Positions 1 through 9,467 of a stretch of DNA of 64,000 nt are shown in pieces. Location: positions 4,168,954-4,232,953 of the forward strand of contig NZ_CP059900.1 of the NCBI RefSeq assembly GCF_014126825.1. Direction: 5' to 3'. Positions within the stretch are counted from its first letter, which is position 1. Each line of letters begins with the position of its first letter. The DNA comes from Tomitella gaofuii. GTDB taxonomy: Bacteria; Actinomycetota; Actinomycetes; Mycobacteriales; Mycobacteriaceae. Both the position numbers and the translations under genes were made by a program. Below the pieces are notes generated by a model that ran no database searches, had not been told where the DNA came from, and worked only from the letters and a program-made list of their open reading frames with translations.

Positions 1-865
1 CATCGTGGCACTCGGCGATCACCCCGCGGTTCCGATTCTTGTACAGACCCCAGTGCAATCCCACTATCGAATAATTCTTGATCAGCGCGTGGTTGAGGGC
101 GGGCTGCGGAATGGTGCCGCCGGCGAAGCCGATCACCACGATCCGGCCCTCGAACGCGATGCACTTGGTGGACCCGGCGTAGGCGTCGCCGCCGACCGGG
201 TCGAACACGACGTCCGCGCCGCGTCCGCCCGTGTGCTCCTTGACGACGGCGACGAAGTCCTCGCGGTGCCGGTCCACCACCACGTCGGCCCCCAGGTTCC
301 GGCAGTACTCGGCCTTGCGCGGCCCGCCGACCACGCCGATCACCGTGGCCCCGGCCGCCTTGCCCAACTGCACCGCGGCGCTGCCCACGCCGCCGGCGGC
401 CGCGTGCACCAGAAGCACGTCGCCCTCGGCGATGGTGGTGCGACGGTGCAACGCGAACCAGGCCGTCTGGTAGCCGATGCACAGCGCCGACGCGGCCGCG
501 TCGTCGAGCGACTCCGGCGCGGCGAACGCGTCCCCGGCGTCCATGATCGCCTGCTCGGCGAACCCCCCGTGCGGCAGCGACGGCGTACCGAGCACCCGGT
601 CGCCCACCGCGATGGGCCGCCCGCCGGGGCCCACCGCGTCCGCGCCGGCCTCGAGCACCTCGCCGCACAGCTCCACGCCCGGGGTGAACGGCAGCTCCGG
701 CTTGATCTGGTACTCGCCCCGGCACATCAGCACGTCCGGGAAGTTGGCGGGCGCCGCGCGCACCCGCACCCGCACCTGCTGCGCGGACGGCGCCGGCACG
801 GCCACCTCCACCTGCTCCAACGCGTCCCGGGGCTCGCCGAGCCGCGTCACCTGCCACGCCTTCAT
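1..865 (-). CDS. NADPH:quinone oxidoreductase family protein (MDR superfamily), 3' end cut by window edge
   Basis: Medium-chain dehydrogenase/reductase, zinc-independent quinone oxidoreductase type, expected to use NADPH to reduce quinones or enoyl/alkenal compounds in the cytoplasm. The ATG at 865 opens with MKAWQVTRLGEP, and about 288 residues of a roughly 325-residue family are present before the window ends. The GroES-like part occupies the first 120 residues. A Rossmann motif AAAGGVG sits at about residues 155-161, followed by the usual FDPVGG segment. I see no structural-zinc cysteine cluster, which fits the QOR subgroup. It is the last visible gene of the leftward catabolic operon starting at 5912, 82 bp after the APH-fold gene. 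Substrate unknown. Confidence 0.85.
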   Translation of the reverse strand, partial: MKAWQVTRLGEPRDALEQVEVAVPAPSAQQVRVRVRAAPANFPDVLMCRGEYQIKPELPFTPGVELCGEVLEAGADAVGPGGRPIAVGDRVLGTPSLPHGGFAEQAIMDAGDAFAAPESLDDAAASALCIGYQTAWFALHRRTTIAEGDVLLVHAAAGGVGSAAVQLGKAAGATVIGVVGGPRKAEYCRNLGADVVVDRHREDFVAVVKEHTGGRGADVVFDPVGGDAYAGSTKCIAFEGRIVVIGFAGGTIPQPALNHALIKNYSIVGLHWGLYKNRNRGVIAECHD

Positions 866-947
866 CAGGCCCCTCTCCGTCACTGCTCCCGCTCCGTCAC
901 TGCTCCGTCTCCATCACTGTCCCGTTCTCTTCACTGTGCTCATCCCG

Positions 948-2057
948 TCAGATCCCCGCCTGGTCGGCCAGCTCCGTCGCCTTGTCCACCAGCGCGTCGA
1001 TGCGCGCCGGCGTGGGCGTGCCGGCGGCCGCCTTGTTGCGCGGCTCGTCCAGCGCCCGGCGCATCACACCCTCTGCGATGGACGCGACCTTCCACAGCCC
1101 CAGCACGTGCCAGTACCGCAGCGCCGACTCGTCGCGGCCGGTGAGCCGCAGGTACTCGGCGGCCACCTCCTCGCGGGTGGGCGAGCCCGCCAGCGCGGTG
1201 GCGGTGAAATCGCCGCCGAAGTCCTCACCGGCCTCCGGCCAGTAGGCGAGCATGCTGCCGATGTCGGCCAGCGGCTCGCCGAGCGTGGACAGCTCCCAGT
1301 CCAGTGCTGCCACCACCTCGCCGCACGCGCGCGGGCCGCCCTCGCCAGGGGTGCCCGCGACGAGCACGTTGCGCAGGTGGAAGTCGCCGTGCACCAGCGT
1401 CACCTCCGTCTGCTCGGGGGCCGCGGCGATGAGCCGGCGGGTGAGCGCGTCGAACGCCGGCAGCTCGCGGGTCTTCGACTGCTCCCACTGGCCGGCCCAC
1501 CGCTTGAGCTGCCGCGCCGCGTACGGCTTGCGGCCGGCGAGGTCGGCCAGGCCGGCCTCGTCCAGGTCGACGGCGTGGATGCGGGCGAGCACCGCCGGCA
1601 TCGACAGCCCGATGGCGCGGCGGCGCTCCGGGGTGAGCCCCTCTGCCACGGACATCCGGTCCACCGCCAACCCGTCGACGTGCTCCATGAGCACCAGCGG
1701 GGCGTCGGCGACGGGGGTGCCGTCGACGACGGTGTCCGGACCGGCCACCCCGTGGATGACCGGCACCGGCACGTCGGTGTGCTCGAGTGCGCGGATGATC
1801 CGCGCCTCGCGGCCCACGTCGTGCGCCGACGCCAGCAGGTGCCCGAGCGGCGGACGGCGCAGCACCCAACGGCTCCCGGCATCGTCCTCGGCGAGGTAGG
1901 TGAGGTTGGACTGGCCCAGCCCGATCCGCGTGAGCCGCAGCGCGCCGTCCACCGGCTGCCCCAGGCTCCGCATCCAGGCCGCCACCGCCGCGATGTCGAT
2001 CCCCGGCACACCCGCCGCGGCTTCCCGTTCCGTCGCCGACCGTGCGCTGTCAGTCAC
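948..2057 (-). CDS. APH-fold phosphotransferase (LvaA / ACAD10-11 kinase-like)
   Basis: 369-residue protein kinase/aminoglycoside-phosphotransferase fold. The catalytic loop HGDFHLRN lies at residues 223-230 (Asp plus Asn ligand), and the metal-binding LDWE, in place of the usual DFG-type DW(E/D), lies at about 252-255. An N-terminal nucleotide-binding half contains WVLRRPP. It sits in one operon with an acyl-CoA dehydrogenase, and its start overlaps the preceding SDR stop by 8 nt. Family knowledge: APH domains next to or fused to such dehydrogenases (bacterial LvaA, animal ACAD10/11) phosphorylate the 4-hydroxyl of 4-hydroxyacyl-CoA, and antibiotic resistance is not their role. The substrate here is inferred from that context. 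Some actinobacterial relatives are mislabelled FadE36. Confidence 0.85.
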   Translation of the reverse strand: MTDSARSATEREAAAGVPGIDIAAVAAWMRSLGQPVDGALRLTRIGLGQSNLTYLAEDDAGSRWVLRRPPLGHLLASAHDVGREARIIRALEHTDVPVPVIHGVAGPDTVVDGTPVADAPLVLMEHVDGLAVDRMSVAEGLTPERRRAIGLSMPAVLARIHAVDLDEAGLADLAGRKPYAARQLKRWAGQWEQSKTRELPAFDALTRRLIAAAPEQTEVTLVHGDFHLRNVLVAGTPGEGGPRACGEVVAALDWELSTLGEPLADIGSMLAYWPEAGEDFGGDFTATALAGSPTREEVAAEYLRLTGRDESALRYWHVLGLWKVASIAEGVMRRALDEPRNKAAAGTPTPARIDALVDKATELADQAGI

Positions 2058-2855
2058 GGGCGCGCGCCTCCTCCCGGAATCCTGCGGGCGAACCCAGCCG
2101 CTGCCCGCCGTCGATCACGAGTTCCTCGCCGGTGATCCACTGCGCGGCATCGGATGCCAGGAACGTCACGGCTCCAGCCACGTCATCCGGTTCGCCGATG
2201 CGGTCCAGCGCCGTCGCCGCGGACACCGCCTGCTCGTGCTCCTTCCACAGCGCCTCGGCGAGCCGCGTGCGCACCACGCCGGGGCACACGCAGTTCACGC
2301 GCACCCGCGGCGAGAGCTCCAACGCCAGCTGCTTGGTCACGTGGATCAGCGCCGCCTTGGACGCGTTGTACATCCCGATGCCGGCCTCGTGGCCCATGCC
2401 GCCGATCGACGCCGTGTTGATCACCGACCCGCCGCGCTCGCGCATCGACGCGTCCATCACCAGCGACGTCCACAGGATCGGGGCCCACAGGTTGATGTCG
2501 AAGGTCTTGGCGAACCGGCCGTGGTCCTGCGCGATGAGCGGGCCGTAGGAGGGGTTGGTGCCCGCGTTGTTGACCAGGATGTCGATGCCGCCGAACATCT
2601 CCGCGGTGCGCTGCACGCACGCGCGCGCCTCGTCCTCGTGCGCCACGTGCGCGGCGATGCCGATGCGGCCGTGCCGGGGCCGGCGACCTGCGCCGCCGCC
2701 GCGTCGGCCGCGTCCTGGGTGCGCGCCGTGAGCACCACGTTCGCCCCCGCGGCGGCCAGATGCTGCGCCGTCGCGAGCCCGATGCCCCGCGAGGCGCCGG
2801 TGACCACCGCGGTGCGGCCGGAAAGATCCACTCCGGGGTGCGCCGTGCCCGCCAT
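2050..2855 (-). pseudogene. SDR family oxidoreductase interrupted by a frameshift
   Basis: Short-chain dehydrogenase in two frames. The first frame starts at ATG 2855 (MAGTAHPGVDLSGRTAVVTG) and carries the cofactor motif TGASRGIG at residues 19-26. The second frame carries LVNNAGTNP, the catalytic Ser in NTASIGG and the YNASK Tyr/Lys pair, and runs to the stop at 2050. The span is 806 nt, one short of a 268-residue frame. Restoring one G in the minus-strand ACGGCC around 2667-2672 would join the halves. All catalytic residues survive, so this is either a sequencing indel in a GC run or a very recent inactivation. It overlaps neighbours on both sides (ATGA with the acyl-CoA dehydrogenase, 8 nt with the kinase), as an operonic gene would. 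Likely role: hydroxyacyl oxidation. Confidence 0.8.
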
Positions 2856-2857
2856 GA

Positions 2858-4087
2858 TCAGCGGCCCCCGGCGTTGCGGTGCTTGCGCAGCTCCTGGCGG
2901 GCGATGGCCCGCTTGTGCACCTCGTCGGGGCCGTCGGCCAGCCGCAGCGTGCGCACGCCGGCCCAGGTGCGTGCCAGTGGGAAGTCGTCGGTGACGCCGC
3001 CCGCTCCGTGCACCTGCACCGCGCGGTCGAGCACCTTGAGCGCCATCTGCGGCGCCGCCACCTTGATGGCCGCGATCTCGGTGCGGGCCTCCTTGTTGCC
3101 CACCGTGTCCATCATGTCGGCGGCCTTGAGGGTGAGCAGGCGGACCATGTCGATCTCGATGCGGGCCTCGGCGATCCAGTCCTGGATGTTGGCGTTCTCG
3201 GCCACCGGCTTGCCGAAGGTGACGCGGCTGAGCGCCCGCTCGCACAGCAGATCCAGGGCACGCTCGGCCATGCCGACGACGCGCATGCAGTGGTGGATGC
3301 GGCCGGGCCCCAAGCGCGCCTGACTGATCGCGAAGCCCTCGCCCTCGCCCTTGAGGACGTCCTTGGCGGGCACGCGCACGTCCTGGAAGTCGATCTCGGC
3401 ATGCCCCTCGCGGTCCTGGTACCCGTAGACGGGCAGCCCGCGCATGACGGTGACGCCGGGCGCGTCGATGGGGACCACCATCATCGACTGCTGACGGTGC
3501 GTCTCCGCCGACGGGTCGGTCTTGCCCATGACGATCATGACCTTGCAGTTCTTGTGCAGGGCGTTGGACGCGAACCACTTGCGGCCGTTGAGGACGTAGA
3601 CCGCGTCGTCGCCCTCGCCCTCGCGCACCATCGACAGCGCGATGTTGGTGGCGTCCGAGCTGGCCACCGCCGGCTCGGTCATGGCGAACGCCGACGCCAT
3701 GGTCCCCTCGAGCAGCGGCTTCAGGTACTTCTCTTTGTGCTCCTCGGTGCCGAAGAGCTCGAGCACCTCCATGTTGCCGGTGTCGGGGGCGTTGCAGTTG
3801 CAGGCTTCGGGGGCGATGTGCGGGCTGCGGCCCATGATCTCGGCGAGCGGCGCGTACTCGAGGTTGGTCAGCGCCACGCCGGACGACGGATGCGGGTGGA
3901 AGAGGTTCCACAGGCCCCGCCGGCGGGCCTCGGCCTTGAGCTCCTCCATGACCGGCGGCTGGAAGTGCGGGTCGCCGGATTCGCGCATCTGCTGCTCGTA
4001 GACGGACTCGGCCGGGTAGACGTGAGCGTCCATGAAGTCGAGCAGATCCTTGCGGAGCTGCTCGGTGCGTTCGGAGTATTCGAACAT
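2858..4087 (-). CDS. Acyl-CoA dehydrogenase (ACAD10/11- and LvaC-like)
   Basis: 409-residue FAD-dependent acyl-CoA dehydrogenase starting [11 protein letters not shown]. The middle domain contains [15 protein letters not shown] (FAD/substrate contact) and [10 protein letters not shown]. The C-terminal helical domain has QVHGAGGV and ends with [18 protein letters not shown]. The ADGPDEVH segment replaces the canonical YEGT-type segment and is typical of the ACAD10/ACAD11 branch. Together with the APH-fold kinase two genes downstream, this suggests conversion of 4-phosphoacyl-CoA to enoyl-CoA, with ordinary alpha,beta-dehydrogenation as the alternative. The stop at 2858 overlaps the next SDR start by ATGA. 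There is a 59-bp gap to the enoyl-CoA hydratase upstream. Confidence 0.9.
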   Translation of the reverse strand: MFEYSERTEQLRKDLLDFMDAHVYPAESVYEQQMRESGDPHFQPPVMEELKAEARRRGLWNLFHPHPSSGVALTNLEYAPLAEIMGRSPHIAPEACNCNAPDTGNMEVLELFGTEEHKEKYLKPLLEGTMASAFAMTEPAVASSDATNIALSMVREGEGDDAVYVLNGRKWFASNALHKNCKVMIVMGKTDPSAETHRQQSMMVVPIDAPGVTVMRGLPVYGYQDREGHAEIDFQDVRVPAKDVLKGEGEGFAISQARLGPGRIHHCMRVVGMAERALDLLCERALSRVTFGKPVAENANIQDWIAEARIEIDMVRLLTLKAADMMDTVGNKEARTEIAAIKVAAPQMALKVLDRAVQVHGAGGVTDDFPLARTWAGVRTLRLADGPDEVHKRAIARQELRKHRNAGGR

Positions 4088-4146
4088 CGGGATCAGTGCT
4101 CCTGACTGGGTTGCGTTCTGGCTGTTGGGGGCCCGGCGGGGGATCC

Positions 4147-5091
4147 TCAGTACGGCAGCGGCGGCAGGGAGATCGCGCCGGCCGCGCGGGCGCCGCGCCC
4201 GGCCTCCGTGGCCGGGGTCTCGCCCTCGGGCCGCGGCGGCAGCGGCGGGAACCGGGGCGCGCGGCGCTCCAGGTGACTCGCCACCCCCTCCGTCGAATCG
4301 GTCGAGTGGAATGCCTGCAGCATCAGCGGTTCCGCGCGTGCGGCGGCCCCCGGGTAGGCGCCGTCGACATCGCGGCGCAGCTGCCGCTTGATCGCCGCCA
4401 TCGAGCGCGGCGAGCAGTGCGCGGCGAGGTCGGCGGCATAGGCGACGGCGGCGTCGACCACTTCGGCTCCGGACTCGCCCGCCAGGTGGTCGACCAGCCC
4501 GATCCGCCAGGCCTCCTCGGCCTCCACCATGCGGGCCGAGAGCAGCAGGTCGGCCGCCCGGCTGCGCCCCACGAGGTCTGCGAGCATGACTGTGGTGCCG
4601 TACTCGGCGATGAGCCCGCGCCGCGCGAACGCCGTGGTGAACCGCGCCGTGCGCGCCGCGAACCGCACGTCGAAGTACAGCGCCTGCGCCAGCCCGAATC
4701 CGGCGACCGCACCGTTGATGGCGCCGATCAGCGGCTTGCGCAGGTGCCGGGCGGTGTCCCGCGCCCGCGGTGTGACGATGTCGTCGGCCGTGCGCTCGCC
4801 CGCGTTGCGGAGCCCGCCCAGGTCCGCACCGGAGCAGAAGCCGCGGCCGGCGCCCGTCACCACCACCGCCGCCACCGCAGGGTCCGCATCGGCGGCCTCG
4901 AGGAGGTCCAGGTAGCGGTCCTCCATCGCGTCGTTCCACGCGTTGAGCTTGTCGGGGCGGTTGAGGGTGAGGAGCAGGACGGCGCCGCGCTGCTCGGCGA
5001 GGACCGGAGCGTCCGGGGCCGACGCGTACACGTTCGCAAAACCGTCCAGACCCGTATCACCCTGGTCCGCCTGCGTTTTCGACGTCGCCAT
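4147..5091 (-). CDS. Enoyl-CoA hydratase/isomerase (crotonase family)
   Basis: 314-residue crotonase. ATG 5091 ([10 protein letters not shown]) is chosen because it forms a TGATG overlap with the preceding SDR stop; an in-frame extension to 5145 would run into that gene. [14 protein letters not shown] at residues 39-52 is the CoA-binding strand, and [12 protein letters not shown] at about 80-91 forms the first oxyanion-hole peptide. [13 protein letters not shown] supplies the second, where a Gly-Gly pair is usual and here reads GFG. A Glu in LIAEYG occupies the region of the second catalytic acid. It would hydrate the enoyl-CoA made by the neighbouring dehydrogenase. The C-terminal proline-rich tail (about 30 residues) is atypical and probably flexible. 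Confidence 0.88.
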   Translation of the reverse strand: MATSKTQADQGDTGLDGFANVYASAPDAPVLAEQRGAVLLLTLNRPDKLNAWNDAMEDRYLDLLEAADADPAVAAVVVTGAGRGFCSGADLGGLRNAGERTADDIVTPRARDTARHLRKPLIGAINGAVAGFGLAQALYFDVRFAARTARFTTAFARRGLIAEYGTTVMLADLVGRSRAADLLLSARMVEAEEAWRIGLVDHLAGESGAEVVDAAVAYAADLAAHCSPRSMAAIKRQLRRDVDGAYPGAAARAEPLMLQAFHSTDSTEGVASHLERRAPRFPPLPPRPEGETPATEAGRGARAAGAISLPPLPY

Positions 5092-5912
5092 CACGCATCC
5101 ACCTCCAGCAGCGAGCGCTGGTACCGCCGCATGCCGCGCAGCCATCGGTCGTAGTCGGCGCCCTTCTGCCGGTACATGTCCAGCACACCCGGGTGCGGCA
5201 GGATGAGGAACCGTTCGTCCTCGACGGCCGCCATGACGTCGGCGGCCACCACCTCCGGGGCGAGGACGTCGCCGGCGCTCGTCACGGCGCGCGTCGCGGC
5301 CTCGCCCAGGCGGTCACCGGAACGTTCGCCCGCACGCAGCAGCGGCGTTTCGACTCCCATAGGACACAGGCAGCTCACGCGGATGCCGCTGTCCCCATAC
5401 GTGACCGAGAGCCATTCGGCGAAGGCCACTGCGGCGTGCTTGGTCACCGAGTATCCGGCCGAGCCGATCTGCGTGAGCAGGCCGGCCGCCGAGGCGGTGG
5501 ACACGAAGCAGCCCTCGCCGCGCTCGGCCCACCCGGGCACCAACAGCTGCGCCGCGCGGATGTGCGCACGCAGGTTGACGTCCAGCACCGTGTCCCACTG
5601 CTGCTCGGTGAGGCCCAGGCCCGGGCCGCCGGTGATGCCCGCGTTGGCGAAGTACATGTCCACCGGGCCGAACTCGGCCTGCGCCCGGGCGATGAGGCGT
5701 TCGATCACCTCGGTGCGGGCGACATCGCCGCCCTCGGCCACGGCGGCGCCGGGGTGGTCCCCGTTGATCGCCGCGGCCGCACGCTCGGCCGCCGCCCCGT
5801 CGAGGTCCGCGACGACGACGCGCGCGCCGCGTGCCGCCAGCGCCTGCGCGACCGCGGAGCCGATGCCCCCGCCGCCGCCGGTGACGATCGCCGTCTTTCC
5901 AGGGATCTGCAC
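5091..5912 (-). CDS. SDR family NAD(P)-dependent oxidoreductase
   Basis: 273-residue classical short-chain dehydrogenase and first gene of the leftward catabolic operon. Cofactor motif TGGGGGIG lies at residues 11-18, an acidic residue follows beta-2 (VVVADLDG, suggesting NAD), then YFANAG in place of NNAG, Ser in STASAAG, and catalytic YSVTK. The C-terminal segment with ILPHPGVLDMYRQKGADYDRWLRGMRR is characteristic of actinobacterial SDRs found beside acyl-CoA dehydrogenases. Its promoter region holds operator A (6006-6027), about 95 bp upstream of the start. It probably oxidises a hydroxyacyl intermediate; the exact substrate cannot be read from sequence. Confidence 0.88.
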   Translation of the reverse strand: MQIPGKTAIVTGGGGGIGSAVAQALAARGARVVVADLDGAAAERAAAAINGDHPGAAVAEGGDVARTEVIERLIARAQAEFGPVDMYFANAGITGGPGLGLTEQQWDTVLDVNLRAHIRAAQLLVPGWAERGEGCFVSTASAAGLLTQIGSAGYSVTKHAAVAFAEWLSVTYGDSGIRVSCLCPMGVETPLLRAGERSGDRLGEAATRAVTSAGDVLAPEVVAADVMAAVEDERFLILPHPGVLDMYRQKGADYDRWLRGMRRYQRSLLEVDA

Positions 5913-6005
5913 GTTGCCCTTCCCTCCTCGGTCTCAACGATGCGCTCGCTGCGATCTGTCGCACGGTCGCTCGCCTGTCGTGATCGGCATTACATCGAAG
6001 TTTAG

Positions 6006-6027
6006 TTGAAGTCGACGTCAACTTCAA
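6006..6027. promoter_or_regulatory. Operator A of a TetR regulon (22-bp palindrome)
   Basis: Arms TTGAAGT and ACTTCAA flank an 8-bp centre containing the palindrome GACGTC; 20 of 22 positions are symmetric. It lies between the TetR gene 3' end and the first gene of the leftward catabolic operon. Equivalent sites occur at 6876, 16957 and 24208, so it is probably the binding site of the TetR proteins encoded at 6086 and/or 21967. Confidence 0.75.
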
Positions 6028-6085
6028 TACTGCGATGCTGCGAGGTTGCGGTCACGAGCGCGCGAACCGGCGGCCGGACCGCGGA

Positions 6086-6862
6086 TCAGGCCCGGCGCGG
6101 CTCCAGTCGCAGCGCATTCGCCCACACGCGCGTGAGCGTGTCGACCAGCATCGCGAAGTTGGCGTCCTCGGCAGCCTCACCGATTCCGGCCTCCCCGGCC
6201 GCGGTCGCCCCGTTCTCCCCGACGCCGGCGCCGTCGACCGATTCGAGCCCCTCGCCGAACCCGATGACGCTGTAGGCGACGCGGCTGACCATGCTCGACA
6301 GCGCCCGGGAGGTGAGCATGGGGTCGAGGGCCGCGTCAGCGAGCCCGCGGCGCTGCAGGTCGGCGATGTTGCGGGCGTTGCGGGCGATGAACACCTCGGC
6401 CCGCTGGCGCCGGTGCTCCCGGAAGTCGGCGTCGATGTTGGCGACCTGCTCCATGAGCACCATCAGCTCGGCGTTGCGCCGGTACGACTCGAGGTAGGCG
6501 CGGTTGCTCGCCTCGAGCACCGCGTACGGATCGTCGGGGTCCGCCACGCGCGCCATACCCGGGTGCAGCATGTCCTCCTGCGCCTCGTCGAGGACCGCCG
6601 TGAGGATCTCCTCCTTGCCGGCGAAGTAGGTGTAGAAGGTGCCCGTGGAGCACCGCGCCTCGCGGGTGATGTCGGTGAGCCGGGTATCCAGGTAGCCGGC
6701 CCGCTCGAAGACCACCCGCGCCGCCGTCACCAAGGCAGCCCGGGTGCGGGCGCCACGTTCGGTGACCGGTTTCCGGGCGCCCGCCGACGAGGGCCCGGCG
6801 GCGGTGCCGGTGCCCTTTCCCTGGGCCGGGCGGTCTGCGTGCAGCGAGCGATTGCCTACCAT
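6086..6862 (-). CDS. TetR family transcriptional regulator (regulon paralogue 1)
   Basis: TetR repressor, 258 residues from ATG 6862. An earlier ATG at 6883 would put the start inside operator B, so the shorter form is preferred. The HTH is in TRLTDITREARCSTGTFYTYFAGKEEIL. The ligand domain has the run LMVLMEQVANIDADFREHRRQRAE, almost the same as in the TetR at 21967-22647 (LMGLMEQVAGISPEFRRLRHERAE), so the two are paralogues. Operator B covers its own start and operator A lies just past its 3' end, which indicates autoregulation and control of the leftward catabolic operon. The ligand is probably an acyl-CoA thioester, by analogy with other regulators of beta-oxidation operons. Confidence 0.85.
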   Translation of the reverse strand: MVGNRSLHADRPAQGKGTGTAAGPSSAGARKPVTERGARTRAALVTAARVVFERAGYLDTRLTDITREARCSTGTFYTYFAGKEEILTAVLDEAQEDMLHPGMARVADPDDPYAVLEASNRAYLESYRRNAELMVLMEQVANIDADFREHRRQRAEVFIARNARNIADLQRRGLADAALDPMLTSRALSSMVSRVAYSVIGFGEGLESVDGAGVGENGATAAGEAGIGEAAEDANFAMLVDTLTRVWANALRLEPRRA

Positions 6863-6875
6863 GCCCCGTTTATAC

Positions 6876-6897
6876 TTGAACATGACGTCAATTCCAA
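6876..6897. promoter_or_regulatory. Operator B at the TetR start
   Basis: Degenerate copy of the regulon palindrome: TTGAA, centre GACGTCAA, and TTCCAA, in the same 22-bp frame as operator A. It lies 14 bp upstream of the preferred TetR start at 6862, in the 74-bp gap between the TetR gene and the SDR gene at 6936. The position suits negative autoregulation. Confidence 0.6.
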
Positions 6898-6935
6898 GAA
6901 CCGGCGGCGCGACGGGGGTCGGCCCTGGGCCCCGG

Positions 6936-7697
6936 TCAGGTGATGGTCACGCCGCCGTCGACGGGGATCGTCTGCCCCACCACGTATCCGGCCGCGTCCG
7001 ACGCCAGCCACACCGCCGTGGCAGCGAGTTCCGCGGGATCGCCGATGCGGCCCAGGACGATCCGCTGATGCATCGCGTCGAGATAGCCGGGTGGATAGGT
7101 GTCGGTCATCTCGGATGCGAAGAACCCGGGGGCGATGGCGTTGACGCGGATGCCCTTGCGCCCGCCCCACTGTTGGGCCAGGTCGCGGGTGAGTCCGATG
7201 ACGCCGGCCTTGCTCGCCGAGTACGCGGCCTGCGGCAGCCCTGCGGTGGTGAGGCCGAGCACGCTGGAAATGTTGACGATGGCGCTGCCCGGCTCCATCA
7301 CCCGACCGCACGCCTGCGCCGCCCAGTACGAGCCGGACAGGTTGATGTCGACGACGCGCCGGAACTCCTCGGGCGTCTCCCGCGTCGCCGGGACGGCCGT
7401 GCCGACGCCCGCGTTGTTCACCAGCACGTCGACGCGGCCGAATTCCGCCATCGCCGCGTCCACCATCGCCCGGCAGGCGGCCGGGTCGGCGACGTCGGTG
7501 CCGACGCACAGCGCCGTGCGCCCCGCGGCGCGGACCAGTGCGGCGGTGTCCTCGAGCCGGTCGGCACGCCGGGCGGCGAGCACCACGTCGGCGCCCGCCT
7601 CGGCGAAGCCGCGCGCGAACGCGACGCCGAGGCCCGACGACGCGCCGGTGACGATGGCGACGCGCCCGTCGAGGCGGAACAGGTCCGGAACGGTCAT
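6936..7697 (-). CDS. SDR family NAD(P)-dependent oxidoreductase
   Basis: 253-residue classical SDR starting MTVPDLFRLDGRVAIVTG. Cofactor motif TGASSGLG at residues 17-24, LVNNAGVG, catalytic Ser in NISSVLGL, YSASK Tyr/Lys, and a C-terminal VGQTIPVDGGVTIT typical of FabG-like enzymes, where the tail sits at the tetramer interface. AARRAD after beta-2 suggests NADP(H). It lies upstream of and co-directional with the TetR gene (operator B is in the gap) and follows the cobalamin-transport operon after about 130 bp. The product is probably a 3-hydroxyacyl or alcohol dehydrogenase of the neighbouring catabolic system. Confidence 0.86.
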   Translation of the reverse strand: MTVPDLFRLDGRVAIVTGASSGLGVAFARGFAEAGADVVLAARRADRLEDTAALVRAAGRTALCVGTDVADPAACRAMVDAAMAEFGRVDVLVNNAGVGTAVPATRETPEEFRRVVDINLSGSYWAAQACGRVMEPGSAIVNISSVLGLTTAGLPQAAYSASKAGVIGLTRDLAQQWGGRKGIRVNAIAPGFFASEMTDTYPPGYLDAMHQRIVLGRIGDPAELAATAVWLASDAAGYVVGQTIPVDGGVTIT

Positions 7698-7827
7698 GAT
7701 CAGTGCTCCTCCGATGCGTACACGGGTGCGATTGTTGCCGAGCTCACAGTATCCGCTGCGGGAGCGTCACCAGCCTGCGGTCCCCGGCCGGACGACGCAC
7801 CCGTGGCCGCTTTCACGCAGTCCCCCG

Positions 7828-8627
7828 TCACTGCCGGGAGAGCCACTCGGCCAGCGACTGCGCACGGTCGTCGGGCCGCCTGCGCGGACAGCTCACGCAC
7901 TTGCCCTCGCCGGGCGCCTGGTAGATCAGGCAGCACGAGCAGCGCCGCACCACCCGTCGGGCACCGCCGGGCTCTTCGGACGCGGGAGCAGCGGAAAGCA
8001 GGGTGACGTCCCCTGCGGTGTTCGGCCCTTCCGCGCCCGGCCCCGGCGCGAGATCGACGTAGCGCGGCACCGGCATCGGCGTGGAGTCCGCCAGCTGAAC
8101 CGCCAGCGTCCCGGCCTCGGCGATGCGCCCTGCCTCGCGTCCCGCGGCCAGCGCCTGGTTGGCCAGCGCGTCCGCGGCGATCGCCCACAGCGCGCGCTCA
8201 GAGGCCCCCGAGACGCGCGCGAGCGGAACGATCACCTGCTCCAGGGCCGGGCCCAACGCCCGCGCGTACGCATCGCCCCCCACCAGCAGGCGTCCGGCCC
8301 GCATCGAGGCGAGGTAGCCGTAGTCGGTGAGCGTGCAGGTCGCCCGGCGCGGGTCCGGGTCGGGCGCGACGCCCGACGCCAGCAGCATCGCCGGCGCCGC
8401 GGCGGTCATCGTCACGCTCGTCGAGTACCACCAGAGCGTGCCGGCCGTCCGATCGTCGGGACAGTCCCAGCGGCGCACCGTGTCGGTGACCCGGCGCGCC
8501 AGCCAGTCCGTGTCGCACAGCACCGCGCCGGGCAGCGCGTCGACATTCGCGGGGTCGCCGGCCCGCGGCGCGAAGCGGCCCATCAGCGAGGCGGCCGCGG
8601 CGTAGGCGGCGTCGAGCTCGGTGCCGG

Positions 8628-8631
<4 letters not shown>
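7828..8631 (-). CDS. FhuF-like 2Fe-2S protein in the cobalamin-uptake operon
   Basis: 267-residue protein with the C-terminal FhuF signature CC-X10-C-X2-C (CSCCLIYQAPGEGKCVSC), which binds a 2Fe-2S cluster in ferric-siderophore reductases. Its ATG at 8631 overlaps the end of the ATPase gene by 4 nt, so it is the fourth gene of the operon headed by the cobalamin riboswitch. FhuF releases iron from siderophores by reduction. In this context a role in reducing imported cob(III)alamin is plausible but is inference only. A paralogue lies at 40431-41177, sharing the core segment DDRTAGTLWWYS and the cluster motif. The N-terminal part shows no membrane segment, so it is probably cytoplasmic. Confidence 0.8.

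Positions 8632-9463
<832 letters not shown>

Positions 9464-9467
<4 letters not shown>

Noticed and set aside
948-2057. Aminoglycoside resistance gene
   Set aside because: The APH fold is present, but the operon with an acyl-CoA dehydrogenase points to an acyl-CoA-pathway kinase.
2457-4939. Long alternative open frames across the acyl-CoA dehydrogenase and hydratase region
   Set aside because: They fuse out-of-frame readings with the real dehydrogenase frame; only the portion from 4087 downward has family motifs.
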